Both the position numbers and the translations under genes were made by a program. The notes beneath the pieces were generated by a model. The model was given only the letters and a program-made list of their open reading frames with translations. It searched no databases and was not told the DNA's origin. Positions 55,701-63,249 of a stretch of 63,370 nucleotides of DNA are shown in pieces. Source of the stretch: Bacillota bacterium (lineage in GTDB: Bacteria > Bacillota > Bacilli > Paenibacillales > UBA4045); NCBI GenBank assembly GCA_023441055.1, contig JAEZQY010000068.1, positions 1 to 63,370 of the forward strand, read 5' to 3'. How positions within the stretch are numbered: position 1 is the stretch's first letter; each line of letters opens with the position of its first letter.

Positions 55701-57694
55701 TGCCGGAACACTTCGACGTCAATATCGGACTCAGGTCGTTAAGCGGGCCGGGGGTGATACGGGTCGATGCTGTATCGGGAAGTACCTATATCGATATTAC
55801 ATTCGACAAATATGTGAAGGCGGATTCGATTACAAGTGAATCGATTGCGATAACTAAATCAGGTGAAGCGGAAGCGATGAGCTTGGTGGTCGAGGCGTTG
55901 GATGTTGTCGAGGCGGGTAAAGGGAATAAGGATGCAGGTCATGCTGTCATGGACAATGCGATGCTGACATTGACTGCGCGGGTTTATCTGGATGAACCAT
56001 TAGCTGCAGATGACAAGTATCGCTTACAGGTGCAAGCTCCCCTGATGAGTTACGCTGATCAGTTTGCGAGCACACCGTATGACCGTGTAATAACGGTATC
56101 CGAGGTAGATAGCACAGCACCGGTAGTTACGATTACAGGTAATAGGCAAGTGAATATCGGTTCAGGTGAAACGTATTTGGAGTTGGGGGCTACCGCGTTT
56201 GATAGGGACGGCGATGGCGACATGACGAACCAATTGGTCATTGGTGGCGATGAGGTAAACACATGGATGCCGGGCGTGTACCAAATCTCCTACCAGGCGA
56301 TAGATCGCGCTGGCAATGAAGGGGTAGATTCCCGCGTAGTAACTGTACAACCACAGCCTGTGAAAGTGGCGTCGAATGATATTACGGAACATAAGCTGTT
56401 AGTCTATGCGGGCGTGTATGGAGGGACGCTGAACGTCTACAATAAGGAAGGTGTTCGTGTAGATTCGACTGTATTGATGAGCGGCAAAAATTCACACTTG
56501 TTCACATTGGCAGTCGCGGAAGGTTATTATGCAACTCAGACAGTGAACGGTGTGGAGAGCGCGAGATCCATCTCAGTCGATATCGTTGCGGTAACGACTG
56601 GGCCAACCGATCCGACACCTACGGACCCGGGTGTTCCGACAATTCCTGTTACTCCTGTTACGCCAGTTATAGAACGACATGGGCATGTATTGGGCGATCA
56701 GGATGTGACCATGACGTGGCCAAGCGGCGCGACATTGACGGTTCGTGGAGGACAAGGGATGGAGCAATTCGGCGAGCTATACCTCGTTGCTGATCCGGTT
56801 GCGATGACGGAGGATCCAGGTCAAGGCTTAACCGACCTCGGATGGTCGGGAATGTTCCAACTCATTCAGTATAATGAAGCGGGTGTCGGCTCTGATATTG
56901 GACAATGGCCGCAACCGCTTGTGTTCGAAATGGCTTTCCCGGCTTCGCTCCATACATCTGATCCAGCTAAGGTTGGGATCTATACATTCCACGAGGCAAC
57001 GGGAGAATGGCGGTATGTACCGAGCCTGTATAATGAGCATGAGCGAATGATTCGTGTTCAACTTGAAGCGTCTGGAACATGGGCTTTGATGATGTCAGAT
57101 GTGAGTTTCGAAGATATTAGCAGTCACTGGGCTAAGGCGGATATTGAGGTGCTCGCAGGCAGGCAAGTGATTTCCGGTCGGAATCCCCGTGTATTCGACC
57201 CGGATGGTCAAATTACGCGAGCGGAATATGTGGCTTTATTGCTTCGAATGCTTAACTTGACCGATGGGAACACTGGTAGTCAAGATAATTTCAGACCGTT
57301 CACGGATGTAGCAGAGACGGCCTGGTATGCGAAGGATGTACGAACAGCATGGTCACTCGGCCTTGTGACGGGTACGAGTGAGACGGCATTCACACCGGCA
57401 GGACGAGTCACTCGTGAACAGATGAGTGTGATGATGTACAACGCTTGGCAGCTCTTACTAGATCGACAAGTAGATGCAGAGCGGGAGCAGCTATTGTCGA
57501 AGTTCCAAGACCGAGATAAGATTAGTTCTTGGGCAGAAGAAGCTATCATGTTTGTCGTTGAACAGGGTATTATCCACGGACGCAAGGTAGATGAACTCGC
57601 GCCGAAGGGAATGGCAACGCGCGCAGAGGCGGCTGTAGTGTTGCGTGGATTTTCAGATATCATATGGCCGCTGCTGCTCGAAGACAAGGAATAA
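46757..57694 (+). CDS. Giant SLH-anchored subtilisin-like multidomain surface protein
   Basis: 3645 residues from ATG 46757 (GGGAGATG upstream). Signal peptide with core ISWLLVIVMLISGNVSG; inhibitor-like propeptide to about 130. Peptidase S8 domain, about 135-420, with the catalytic triad in place: Asp159 (VLDTGVD), His194 (NGHGTKV), Ser357 (GTSIASG). TolB/PD40-like propeller repeats occupy about 470-860 and again 1058-1475 (SISADGKFVVFETEATNL type). FN3-like domains at about 860-1055, 1480-1575 and 2605-2695. A carboxypeptidase-regulatory-like domain at about 1875-1960 (GTVRGTVVDQGGQPIAGVRV), a DUF11-like domain at about 2180-2290, an Ig-like DUF5011 domain at about 3118-3198 and three SLH domains at about 3450-3642. 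It is an intact protease tethered to the wall. The next genes are sensor kinase, regulator and lipoproteins that share its upstream motif. Domain limits are approximate. Confidence 0.93.
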   Translation: MRRFRKRISWLLVIVMLISGNVSGLEGSLAQGVHSDHADHIITEAVVRLQDGMNELEVNELLGAFAPLSIKRIHDRLVVLDFGTNVELSTTIEALNEHPHIVYAELNHKITAQQTTSDPMVIDQWGLDAIEAELAWQRLSMVQAQTHTVSRAVYVAVLDTGVDVNHEDLAGRIIPGINVQSEDHPDDIADNNGHGTKVTGVINAIADNGIGIAGAVGNAPVFVLAVKALNDAKEARLADIYEAVRYAVDWRGPAGERVRVINMSFGERFTEVPQVLLDAVQYAHSAGVLMIAAAGNHGEDVSGYYPAAFPEVISVGATGSDNKLIAASNTSADVQAPGGSIVSIASGDRYSTSSGTSIASGFVTAAAALMLSMNPEMSVSEVRQSVLQGQPLRECPPDEADGSAACPVLSMEHVLAGAGIGPAIPSHDLHPFAGRGLTEEPSILDNPNLRTVRISVDEEGNELSNPLSTAGRISYNQFVVHMQQNRIVLHDLITGAHAYIDVTNEGEISNGGTSLDPSISSDGNRIVYTSSATNLGLTAGGRTQIYIRDRAAGTTKQISLSTDREQGGNANSRNPSISADGKFVVFETEATNLMDTNNGATTNLFVYDVEAGEIIEMIAIGAPTGLIVTEQLRPSLSGDGSRIVFMTSLDNLIPGRASGVRDIYLYDRDAVSDKLSLITTQWDDNEVDADKNSNTGAKISANGEVIVFGSTATNLVDLPASEHAQVYAHYLSTGTTELVSVSTNGSAAGNNVSSSITISDDGRYAAFQSSAYNLSTPVHTVQYAFPYIRDLVKKKTIRVGSNNRGEYYNEPIAVPSISGDGRSIVFQSTRANSTPNFVPNDTNVRADLYVAYIGSDPLDVPVWNDRLLDELEVGPTMVKLGWMPASAREGIKYYELIQDGAFIGSVAGDRTSGIFRGLEKEREYTFHVEAVDRYGNRIGSEPITLTTAEKMAPVMQPRVVESFPYALRLEWDRPANADPDADLIYELYRDGSTEKVHSGFIGNRITDEQFLDANATASNTFSYLEAETTYHYRIIASDNYGHVSEPVELYATTSEAGLGITTDRVNHPNGDPFMTQVNNSTMSADGRYIVFTSHGGLDNVTRNPSSQVYRLDRFSDDNKLTLISHVFGNPNEGGNYMSSSPSGASRSISADGKRVVFYSNATNLLEDGVYDNFSLYLYDERGGSPKISRVNLKLDGTGTNHESAMDASISADGQTIVFVTRAPLIPSHEAGKTAIYAYDVDAQTDKLRIISQGHDPIASEQGSPIPQGIPDSPVISGDGQTVAYMIEHPNKRTLVYVQDLVTNETVRIKQDGDRSEYKYDQPSISENGRYVSYVHHFPYNTGGQENYRAYVYDRVEKTNELISWNYHGNYGVASQFYAQPTLSADGRYVAYVSNDKSVVPQYTAGKHQVYLYDRMAEKTYLISQSTAGVADISGSTVPNIAMVNGTIQVSYESNSMVIGDPASFDTNIFVTTFAPSVMPQEPPVWTLGSKLEASQVGATSLRLSWSGVSSPTSAVTSYYIYQNDNPVPIRTVAGTEQLVTITGLTSNTMYDFKVEAENAGGRTTTGPTIAGVRTAELSIESVTWHIDNYSKFRNVAPQGGNLEITLKSQPSLAEATARIQFERNDESDVIIRDIDLEEASDQPGVYVGIFPIEYGMTRIRSVQGLITDAFGNEGIPVDAERFLPMDVSAQIAVSLEFDLPSGAALPPLELAVQLWSAKHQTGDYVQSQGNAAVDFMHVVPSDDYVLEVYENGVLLARESDVTVDAGGLANVTIPVLLLRSFSVLVVDELGAPRAGERVTITAAHNGQIVGTAITDQLGMAWPFGKARLQQGTNVQIRVVGTRLLYEGMTDMEAEVPALMGETVTVIRKFATEFAETGTVRGTVVDQGGQPIAGVRVAILHSELFQNFAHSDPFYGETNESGVFTVDVPRGRATIQLLNDDYVFTRTSPVTSLINIVQDETTEVAYTGELLQDYTLNLDIMIQHSDPEEVPLNIAELIRSGHLRVEVSNLDAASNGGQSSVVITNTYHSFKAKHGDRIEISFNGSQAGLSNGLQVIVVGAERDYVVPMELTRYGIPIHGVVEFDGAFLLLEANLYKLDSSGKRGPSVSKQVFRNKLDLSVRAPAAGTYLLQVAKQEHPQAVGEMIIDVHDVASVNIGAISLSEGRFFAGRVGNGIQMVGAESTVGMDVNLRVAYRNGTDDSSGTHETAKDVAMVLDLPLGITIVPNSIVVNGVPYSGSSETVNIGDLDPGEEGVVVLKVRVPADQPDGDERGWAVTARMQHNEGIETIGTVHLDAKPVTIAVPERIIDLTVHATGYAPAGSMVDIYGDGVWVGRAQASSSGYWFTEVALGYEQDIHWYEIRAVATLGERTWRSSETWVLYNVDQPHVTKLTLSMGRDFYNRSNEHEVDITAGVHPFPYFLLTANHIYVELQFNDVTKVHNVRIRMEGHPSQKAILYNGKYYAEIKREDWLRITPGYIYVDYDTEGDPPVWLAGSTASLLNDEEEDFFDEHLLGADIIRLSDDVGIHTDRVSAIDRFHVEVPRLHDLEGTWRFHTQTEVEEELFGDTYEVRGVPMSASASVSVNRDTIRASGTIGIDPADLATLDKSAPTWSADPKIIISAIGTDSVTLEWTPAIDDLWLVHYQIYKNDQWVATVAGNVTAYTAEALTPGQPYKFSVKATDIAGRSTSTMLQLDMIAGQPIGVLDTEQRRAFAAIQERVLTENPGIVRGALWNKFKVAVDFAGRVKAVHDIGSGSHPEDPDIQRLKMKLEQLNACSIPEEYKEHMEDMVNIAEESAAAGQIINGSLSTIGLIGSFSGVGFIPAMGLEVVSFGIGKSLAKDKKKIVDLVEESLDSWLEMPEADCEDEDPDIPPPGTTPPVDDPLRDDDKPDDKPIAKPVFVYDPSGYVFEAVEDNRLEDVLATIMYREDSADPWVFWDAEWFGQLNPHYTNVEGRYGWDVPSGLWQVIYEKDGYETAYSEELRVLPEHFDVNIGLRSLSGPGVIRVDAVSGSTYIDITFDKYVKADSITSESIAITKSGEAEAMSLVVEALDVVEAGKGNKDAGHAVMDNAMLTLTARVYLDEPLAADDKYRLQVQAPLMSYADQFASTPYDRVITVSEVDSTAPVVTITGNRQVNIGSGETYLELGATAFDRDGDGDMTNQLVIGGDEVNTWMPGVYQISYQAIDRAGNEGVDSRVVTVQPQPVKVASNDITEHKLLVYAGVYGGTLNVYNKEGVRVDSTVLMSGKNSHLFTLAVAEGYYATQTVNGVESARSISVDIVAVTTGPTDPTPTDPGVPTIPVTPVTPVIERHGHVLGDQDVTMTWPSGATLTVRGGQGMEQFGELYLVADPVAMTEDPGQGLTDLGWSGMFQLIQYNEAGVGSDIGQWPQPLVFEMAFPASLHTSDPAKVGIYTFHEATGEWRYVPSLYNEHERMIRVQLEASGTWALMMSDVSFEDISSHWAKADIEVLAGRQVISGRNPRVFDPDGQITRAEYVALLLRMLNLTDGNTGSQDNFRPFTDVAETAWYAKDVRTAWSLGLVTGTSETAFTPAGRVTREQMSVMMYNAWQLLLDRQVDAEREQLLSKFQDRDKISSWAEEAIMFVVEQGIIHGRKVDELAPKGMATRAEAAVVLRGFSDIIWPLLLEDKE

Positions 57695-57729
57695 GCAAGG
57701 CGCGTTAGAAAGTTATCAGCATTAGTAAG

Positions 57730-57774
57730 AGCTTCTCACGCGTTCAATTTTGAACGTATGAGAAGCTTTTTTTT
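57730..57774 (+). terminator. Terminator of giant surface protease gene
   Basis: AGCTTCTCA pairs with TGAGAAGCT; an inner GTTCA/TGAAC stem and eight T follow. Confidence 0.92.
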
Positions 57775-57862
57775 CGGGAAAAGGCAGATTATCCAGTGAA
57801 ATTACCATTGTGCTGCCGCATCGTGTAAGATGAGGATGGTAGGCGCTTACATAACGATTATC

Positions 57863-57879
57863 TTTACCCAGATTTAACC
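57863..57879 (+). promoter_or_regulatory. Second direct-repeat motif, copy 2 (to hybrid kinase operon)
   Basis: TTTACC 57863-57868, CAGAT, TTAACC 57874-57879, with A/T-rich -10 candidates (TATAAA at 57894) before the kinase start. Confidence 0.7.
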
Positions 57880-57931
57880 TTCATAGGTTAATATATAAAT
57901 GATTACTGTGACGCTTGAGGGGAATGTTGTT

Positions 57932-60900
57932 ATGCACAGTCAATTTAAACCGTATTTTTTCTTTATTACGATAATGATAGTCATGGCCATTACGATCTTT
58001 CCTGTAGAGGTAAGAGGCAATGAGTGTGATTTACTTACTCTATCTCCCTCTACCGAACAGGAAGATCTATATCACTTCTCTTACATTATAAAGGATAATG
58101 AGAAAGCCCTGGGAATAGAAGATGTTGTTGGCGAGTATGAGGCAGACTTTATTCCAGCAGCATTAGTGACACAACAGGGCGGTTTTTTCGAAGCTGCAAA
58201 GTGGTTTCGGATCGATCTATATAATCAAAGCGAGCAAGAACAGTGGTTGCTAGAAATAGCATTCCCCCTAGTTTATTACATTCAGATGTATGCAGAGAAT
58301 GAATCTGGCGTAATGAAGCTTCAAGAGGCGGGAACTGTTTTTCCATTTGAGCAAAGAGAGATTCGTCACCGTAACTTTGTCTTCAATATCGATATCGAGC
58401 CGGATGAACGAAAAACATTTTATTTGGTGCTCCATGGCGCGGGTGACCTCCATCCCCCGATGAAGATCTGGAATATTGATTCATTTATAGAAAAGACACA
58501 GACGGAGTTTTCTTTGCTGGGTCTTTTCTACGGTATGATCGCGGTTATGATTTTGTACAATTTATTCCTTTACTTTAGCTTGCGTTTAAGAAGTTATCTT
58601 TATTATGTGTTAGCGATTTCGAGCACGATGATTGGGCAACTGTCACTTAACGGCTTTGGCTTTCAATACTTATGGCCTAACCTTATGGTTTGGAATCATA
58701 TTGCGACACCGTTCCTGGTTAGTCTGGCCTGTATTTTCATTGTGCTGTTTGCCAAGCACTTTTTGGACACAGCACACTACCTGCCTAAATTCAGACATCT
58801 AGCGTACATACTTATCGGTTTAAATGGAAGCGTGATGGTGGTTTTATTTATATCTAATCTTGTCGCGCTGAATATGATGTTGATCAGTACGGCAAGTACA
58901 TTCATAACTGTGTTAAGTGTGGCTTTTATATGTTTGAAGCGCGGCGCTCGACAGGCGCGGTTTTTCATAGTCGGCTGGTTGTTTTTCCTTGCGGGTATAT
59001 TAATTACGATACTTGAACGGGCAACGGTCATTCCTTTTTCGAACGTATCCGAGTATGCCGGTCAATTCGCCATGGGACTGGAAGTTGTTTTCTTATCGCT
59101 TGCCTTAGCAGACCGTATTAATTTGATGCGGGCGGAGAAGGAGGAAGCGATAGTGGAATCGCAGAGGAGTCAAATGCTGGCCATGGAAAGCCTGAAGCGA
59201 ACAGACCAATTAAAGGATGAGTTCCTGACGAATACATCACATGAGCTGCGAACCCCGCTTCATGGCATTATTGGGATTGCGGAGACGTTGCGCGATGGCG
59301 CTGCAGGGGAAGTGTCAGGTCAAATTCAAGCCCATTTATCGATGATTATCGCGAGTGGCAAGCGATTATCCAATTTGATCAATGATATATTGGATCTCTC
59401 CAAATTGAGAAATAATGAATTGAAGCTAACCTTAGCGAATGTGCAATTAAAGGACTTAATCGATGTGGTCTTAGCGATATGCGGACCATTGATTAAAGAT
59501 AAGTCGATTACATTAAGGAATCTAGTGACGGCGGACTTTCCAACCGTTTATATGGATGAAAATCGGGTCCAACAGATTTTGTTTAATCTTGTAGGCAATG
59601 CAATTAAGTATACATCGGAGGGGGATGTTACGGTATCTGCTGCGTTGCAAGCGGGAAAAGTGGAAATTACCGTCGAGGATACTGGGAAGGGTGTTCCTGA
59701 GGATGAGCTGTCATCCATTTTCGACCTATTTCATCAAGTGAATGCTGGTGTGGAGAGGGAGGTAACAGGCACAGGAATTGGGCTGAATATTACAAAAAGG
59801 CTGATAGAGCTGCATGATGGAGAAATCAAGGTAGAGTCGGAGTTGGGCAAAGGTTCGCGATTCAGCTTCACCTTGCCAATGACTGAAAAGATAGGAATCA
59901 CTACAGCAGAAACGGCTGCCTCTGTTCAAGTAATCATGCCTGAATATCACGCGAGAGGCACCATAGCTACTGCAATACAAGGTATAGAGAAGAAACATGT
60001 GAAGATATTGATTGCGGATGATGAACCAATCAATTTGCAGGTATTAACAAATCAATTGGCATTAGAGGGTTTCGAGGTAGTGAGTGTCGCTGATGGCCAG
60101 TCAGTGGTTGACTATATTCATCATGAAACGGTTGATTTGCTCATTCTGGATATTATGATGCCGAACATGTCTGGCTATGAAGTGTGCCGGCGTCTGCGTG
60201 AGCAGTACTCGCTTACAGAGTTGCCTATCCTTATGCTGACCGCTAGAAATCAGGTACAAGATATGGTTGCCGCATTTGAAGTAGGCGCGAATGATTATTT
60301 GACCAAGCCATGTGACCGGAAGGAATTGTTGTCACGTGTAGAAACACTGATTCAACTACGTCAAATGAACCTGAAGTTGATTCAAATCAATCAGTCTCTG
60401 GAAGAAAAGGTAACAGAACGGACATATGAGCTAGCAGAATCGAATCAGAATTTGATAGTGGCAAATGAAAGATTAGTCAGTATGACGGAAGCGCGTCGTC
60501 AATTGTTGGCCAATATCTCCCACGAACTGGGCACGCCGATCACCCTGATTCAAAATTATGTTCAGGCTGTTCAGGAAGGGATTATTGAAGCGGATAATAC
60601 ACGCTATCTAACATTGGTTGCAGAGCGCGTGAAGGTGCTGGAACGCCTGACACAAGATCTATTCGATCTATCCAAATTGGAAGCGGGCCAATTGAGTTTG
60701 GATTTGAAGGTAGTGAATCTGGAACAATGGCTGCGGAATATTGTGCATCAATGTGAGCAGGATGTGCTTCAGGGAGGGAGAAGGTTCATTGCCCCGATTC
60801 TAGAGGATAATAGGAATCAGTGGCATGCATTTGCGTGTCGTATTGATGTAGGGCGGATGGCGCAAGTGTTCTCAAACTTAGTCTGGAATGCGGTGAAATA

Positions 60901-61207
60901 TACAACTGCACATCAAGGGGAAATTGATCTGAAGATTTGTATCGAGGATAACGAAGTGATCGTTGCGGTGAAGGATAATGGATGCGGAATTAAACAAGAA
61001 GAACTCCCGCATATATTCGAGCGATTTTATCGTGTGGAATCTGACATCTTCGATAATGAGCCTGTGATTAACGGTTCCGGACTAGGACTTGCGATTGTGA
61101 AAGAGATTGTCCATCATCATCAGGGTCGGGTATGGGTGGAAAGCAAAGTGAACGAGGGCAGCTCCTTTTATGTTGCCTTGCCCATCTGGGAAGGAGGGAA
61201 ATTATGA
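57932..61207 (+). CDS. Double hybrid sensor histidine kinase (7TMR-DISM type)
   Basis: 1091 residues from ATG 57932 (GAGGGG upstream). Signal or first membrane segment FFFITIMIVMAITIFPV; an extracellular 7TMR-DISM extracellular-type beta domain (about 30-185); seven membrane helices (about 190-400). Then kinase core 1 (His437 in TSHELRTPLHG; N box NLVGNAIKYTSEG; G box GTGIGLNI), a receiver domain (Asp740 in LLILDIMMPNMSG; LTKPCD), and kinase core 2 (His864 in NISHELGTPITL; NLVWNAVKYTTA; GSGLGLAIVKEI). Two complete kinase cores around one receiver imply an internal phosphorelay. It overlaps the OmpR regulator by 4 bp. Confidence 0.95.
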   Translation: MHSQFKPYFFFITIMIVMAITIFPVEVRGNECDLLTLSPSTEQEDLYHFSYIIKDNEKALGIEDVVGEYEADFIPAALVTQQGGFFEAAKWFRIDLYNQSEQEQWLLEIAFPLVYYIQMYAENESGVMKLQEAGTVFPFEQREIRHRNFVFNIDIEPDERKTFYLVLHGAGDLHPPMKIWNIDSFIEKTQTEFSLLGLFYGMIAVMILYNLFLYFSLRLRSYLYYVLAISSTMIGQLSLNGFGFQYLWPNLMVWNHIATPFLVSLACIFIVLFAKHFLDTAHYLPKFRHLAYILIGLNGSVMVVLFISNLVALNMMLISTASTFITVLSVAFICLKRGARQARFFIVGWLFFLAGILITILERATVIPFSNVSEYAGQFAMGLEVVFLSLALADRINLMRAEKEEAIVESQRSQMLAMESLKRTDQLKDEFLTNTSHELRTPLHGIIGIAETLRDGAAGEVSGQIQAHLSMIIASGKRLSNLINDILDLSKLRNNELKLTLANVQLKDLIDVVLAICGPLIKDKSITLRNLVTADFPTVYMDENRVQQILFNLVGNAIKYTSEGDVTVSAALQAGKVEITVEDTGKGVPEDELSSIFDLFHQVNAGVEREVTGTGIGLNITKRLIELHDGEIKVESELGKGSRFSFTLPMTEKIGITTAETAASVQVIMPEYHARGTIATAIQGIEKKHVKILIADDEPINLQVLTNQLALEGFEVVSVADGQSVVDYIHHETVDLLILDIMMPNMSGYEVCRRLREQYSLTELPILMLTARNQVQDMVAAFEVGANDYLTKPCDRKELLSRVETLIQLRQMNLKLIQINQSLEEKVTERTYELAESNQNLIVANERLVSMTEARRQLLANISHELGTPITLIQNYVQAVQEGIIEADNTRYLTLVAERVKVLERLTQDLFDLSKLEAGQLSLDLKVVNLEQWLRNIVHQCEQDVLQGGRRFIAPILEDNRNQWHAFACRIDVGRMAQVFSNLVWNAVKYTTAHQGEIDLKICIEDNEVIVAVKDNGCGIKQEELPHIFERFYRVESDIFDNEPVINGSGLGLAIVKEIVHHHQGRVWVESKVNEGSSFYVALPIWEGGKL

Positions 61208-61905
61208 CTGAAAACTTGGTTTTAATTGTAGAAGATGAAATCGGAATTCGAGAACTAATTCAATTATACTTGGAGAAGCATGGGTACCGGACGCTATCAG
61301 CAGGGGATGGCATAGAAGCTTTGCGTATTTTGGAAGACGAGCAGCCGCAGCTTATTTTAATTGATATTGAGATGCCGAGGATGAACGGATTTGAATTATG
61401 CCGCCGAGTGCGCGCGAACTATACGCTGCCGATCATTTATTTAAGCAGTCGCAAAGGAATTTCTGATAAACTTAAATGCTTTGAGCTTGGTGGTGACGAC
61501 TATATTACAAAACCATTTGATTTTAGTGAGCTAAAAGCGCGTATTGAGGCGAATATACGCCGTTATCGAAACAACGAGTCTATTGCGAATGAACCGATCG
61601 GGCTATTAAAGTATGGAGAATTAGAAGTTGATCTCAACCGGCATCAGTTTAGGCTACGTAATGAATCGCTGGAGTTATCGGTAAAAGAAGCAGAGTTATT
61701 CATGTTGTTCGTTCGACATCCCAATCAAGTGTTGAGCGCGGAACAATTATACGATCGAGTGTGGGGGCTGGAGTCTACTAGCAATATTGAGACTGTGAAA
61801 GTGCATATCAGTAATTTGCGACGTAAGCTGGAGGTTAATCCAGCGGACCCAACGTATATTCAAACCGTGCGCGGATTCGGTTATATCTTCCAGACAGGAC
61901 TTTAG
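61204..61905 (+). CDS. OmpR-family response regulator (partner of hybrid kinase)
   Basis: 233 residues from ATG 61204 (GGAGGG upstream); the frame opens earlier inside the kinase gene. Receiver: LIVEDEIGIREL, phospho-Asp in LILIDIEMPRMNG, YLSSR, ITKPFDF. Winged helix: VKVHISNLRRKLEVNP and VRGFGYIFQ. Its DNA-binding half resembles the orphan regulators at 7121 and 24961, and the two motif families have the same 11-bp direct-repeat geometry. It is a natural candidate to bind TTTACC-N5-TTAACC. Confidence 0.95.
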   Translation: MTENLVLIVEDEIGIRELIQLYLEKHGYRTLSAGDGIEALRILEDEQPQLILIDIEMPRMNGFELCRRVRANYTLPIIYLSSRKGISDKLKCFELGGDDYITKPFDFSELKARIEANIRRYRNNESIANEPIGLLKYGELEVDLNRHQFRLRNESLELSVKEAELFMLFVRHPNQVLSAEQLYDRVWGLESTSNIETVKVHISNLRRKLEVNPADPTYIQTVRGFGYIFQTGL

Positions 61906-61945
61906 AACCGGCGTCAATTTGCAATGAGAGGAAGAATAATGTCGA

Positions 61946-61981
61946 AAAATGATTCGAAGTAATTCCATCGAATCATTTTTT
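61946..61981 (+). terminator. Terminator of kinase-regulator operon
   Basis: AAAATGATTCGA pairs with TCGAATCATTTT and runs into T residues. Confidence 0.9.
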
Positions 61982-61987
61982 ATTGGC

Positions 61988-62004
61988 TTTACCTAGACTT
62001 AACC
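61988..62004 (+). promoter_or_regulatory. Second direct-repeat motif, copy 3 (to lipoprotein pair)
   Basis: TTTACC 61988-61993, TAGAC, TTAACC 61999-62004. TG-A-ATTATT (62020-62028) is a possible extended -10. Confidence 0.7.
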
Positions 62005-62073
62005 TTGATGCGATAGGCTTGAATTATTGGCATATGTCCAGAGACTACCATGATTCAAATTGAGGGGTGCAAG

Positions 62074-62571
62074 ATGAAAAGGAGTATGTTCGTCATAGCA
62101 TGCGTACTCATGATTGCTACAGGAATGGGTTGTTCTGGTCAACAACATGATGCGGTTGCGCTAGAGCCAATGGATTCGAATGCAGTAGACTCGAAACCAA
62201 TGGACTCTAATTCAGTGGATTCGAGTAAAGCGCCGCCGGTTATTGATCATTTAGACACCTATCCATTCCCTGTTCCGAGTGCCTGGAAGCAAGAGAAGTT
62301 CGAGGTTAGGAAGTATGATGAAGGAATGGACTGGGAAGCAGTCTTCACGATCGATGGAGATGTGACAGAAGAGGCGCTCGCTTATAAGGAAGTTATCGAA
62401 GCGTTAGGTTATGAGACCCAAACCTTACTAAATGAAGTGTTTAAGATCGGTACAGCGGAGTTTGCTGGCGTTATATATCACGGTACATTTACATTTGATC
62501 TTGGTGATGCATACAGTGAGTGGGGTGAGGGGCAAGGGTATGTGGAGATTTCCTTCACTGAGAAGCAGTGA
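62074..62571 (+). CDS. Lipoprotein, unknown function
   Basis: 165 residues from ATG 62074 (TGAGGGG upstream). Lipobox GMGC. A short repeated spacer (PMDSNAVDSK, then PMDSNSVDSS) follows. The mature domain (FPVPSAWKQEKFEVRKYDEGMDWEAVFTIDGDV) looks like a small alpha/beta fold. It is probably co-transcribed with 62598 under motif copy 3. Confidence 0.8.
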   Translation: MKRSMFVIACVLMIATGMGCSGQQHDAVALEPMDSNAVDSKPMDSNSVDSSKAPPVIDHLDTYPFPVPSAWKQEKFEVRKYDEGMDWEAVFTIDGDVTEEALAYKEVIEALGYETQTLLNEVFKIGTAEFAGVIYHGTFTFDLGDAYSEWGEGQGYVEISFTEKQ

Positions 62572-62597
62572 CCTAATCGTTATGGGGGAGTATAGAG

Positions 62598-63182
62598 ATG
62601 AAGAAATGGATGTTAGTCAGTGTTCTAGGTCTGGCAATGCTAATTTTGGTCGGATGCGGTTCCATTCCGCTAGGGGATGGCGCATCGATCGATATGAAAA
62701 AGGATGGATTCACAATCAATTCGGGTGATGGTCAACAAGGGGCGATAGATATTTCTGTGAATGATGATGGAGAGATGTCGCTATCAGGGGTGGATGAGAG
62801 CGGACAGAAAATTGAGCAGACGGTGTCCAAGGAGCAGACGCTGCCGGATGGCTTCCCGCAAGATCTACCGATTCCCGCAGGTGTAGAGCTAACCGTTATT
62901 GAAAGTGAAATAGGCGAAGATATGCAATATATCGTAAGTTATTCAGTTGAGGGAAAAGTTATTGATGTATACAATGAATATCGAGCATACATCGATCAGG
63001 CAGGCTATACAACAATTATTGATGCAAGTGATGGCAATGCCAAACCGGATACTGTGCTAGAGAATATATTAGTCAAATCCGATGGGGAAACGTTAACGAT
63101 CAGCATGATGAAATCAGGGACCGGTAAGTTTGATGACGGTACAATAACGGTTAATATGATGGTTCTATTCAACGCTGAATAG
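62598..63182 (+). CDS. Lipoprotein, unknown function
   Basis: 194 residues, RBS GGGGGAG. Lipobox ILVGC. The acidic mature part has a beta-rich region to about 75, then GFPQDLPIPAGVELTVIESEIG and VYNEYRAYIDQAGYTTI, similar in organisation to its neighbour (proline-rich entry, then a helix followed by GY). The pair may be distant paralogues acting at the membrane-wall interface. Followed by a terminator. Confidence 0.8.
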   Translation: MKKWMLVSVLGLAMLILVGCGSIPLGDGASIDMKKDGFTINSGDGQQGAIDISVNDDGEMSLSGVDESGQKIEQTVSKEQTLPDGFPQDLPIPAGVELTVIESEIGEDMQYIVSYSVEGKVIDVYNEYRAYIDQAGYTTIIDASDGNAKPDTVLENILVKSDGETLTISMMKSGTGKFDDGTITVNMMVLFNAE

Positions 63183-63195
63183 ATGGGAGGAATGA

Positions 63196-63240
63196 AGAGG
63201 TCGCTAATTCGTTCAAATGAACGGATTAGCGGCCTCTTTC
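63196..63240 (+). terminator. Terminator of lipoprotein operon
   Basis: AAGAGGTCGCTAAT pairs with ATTAGCGGCCTCTT, with an inner GTTCA/TGAAC stem, then T. The group II intron begins 10 bp further on. Confidence 0.9.
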
Positions 63241-63249
63241 CTGATTCGC

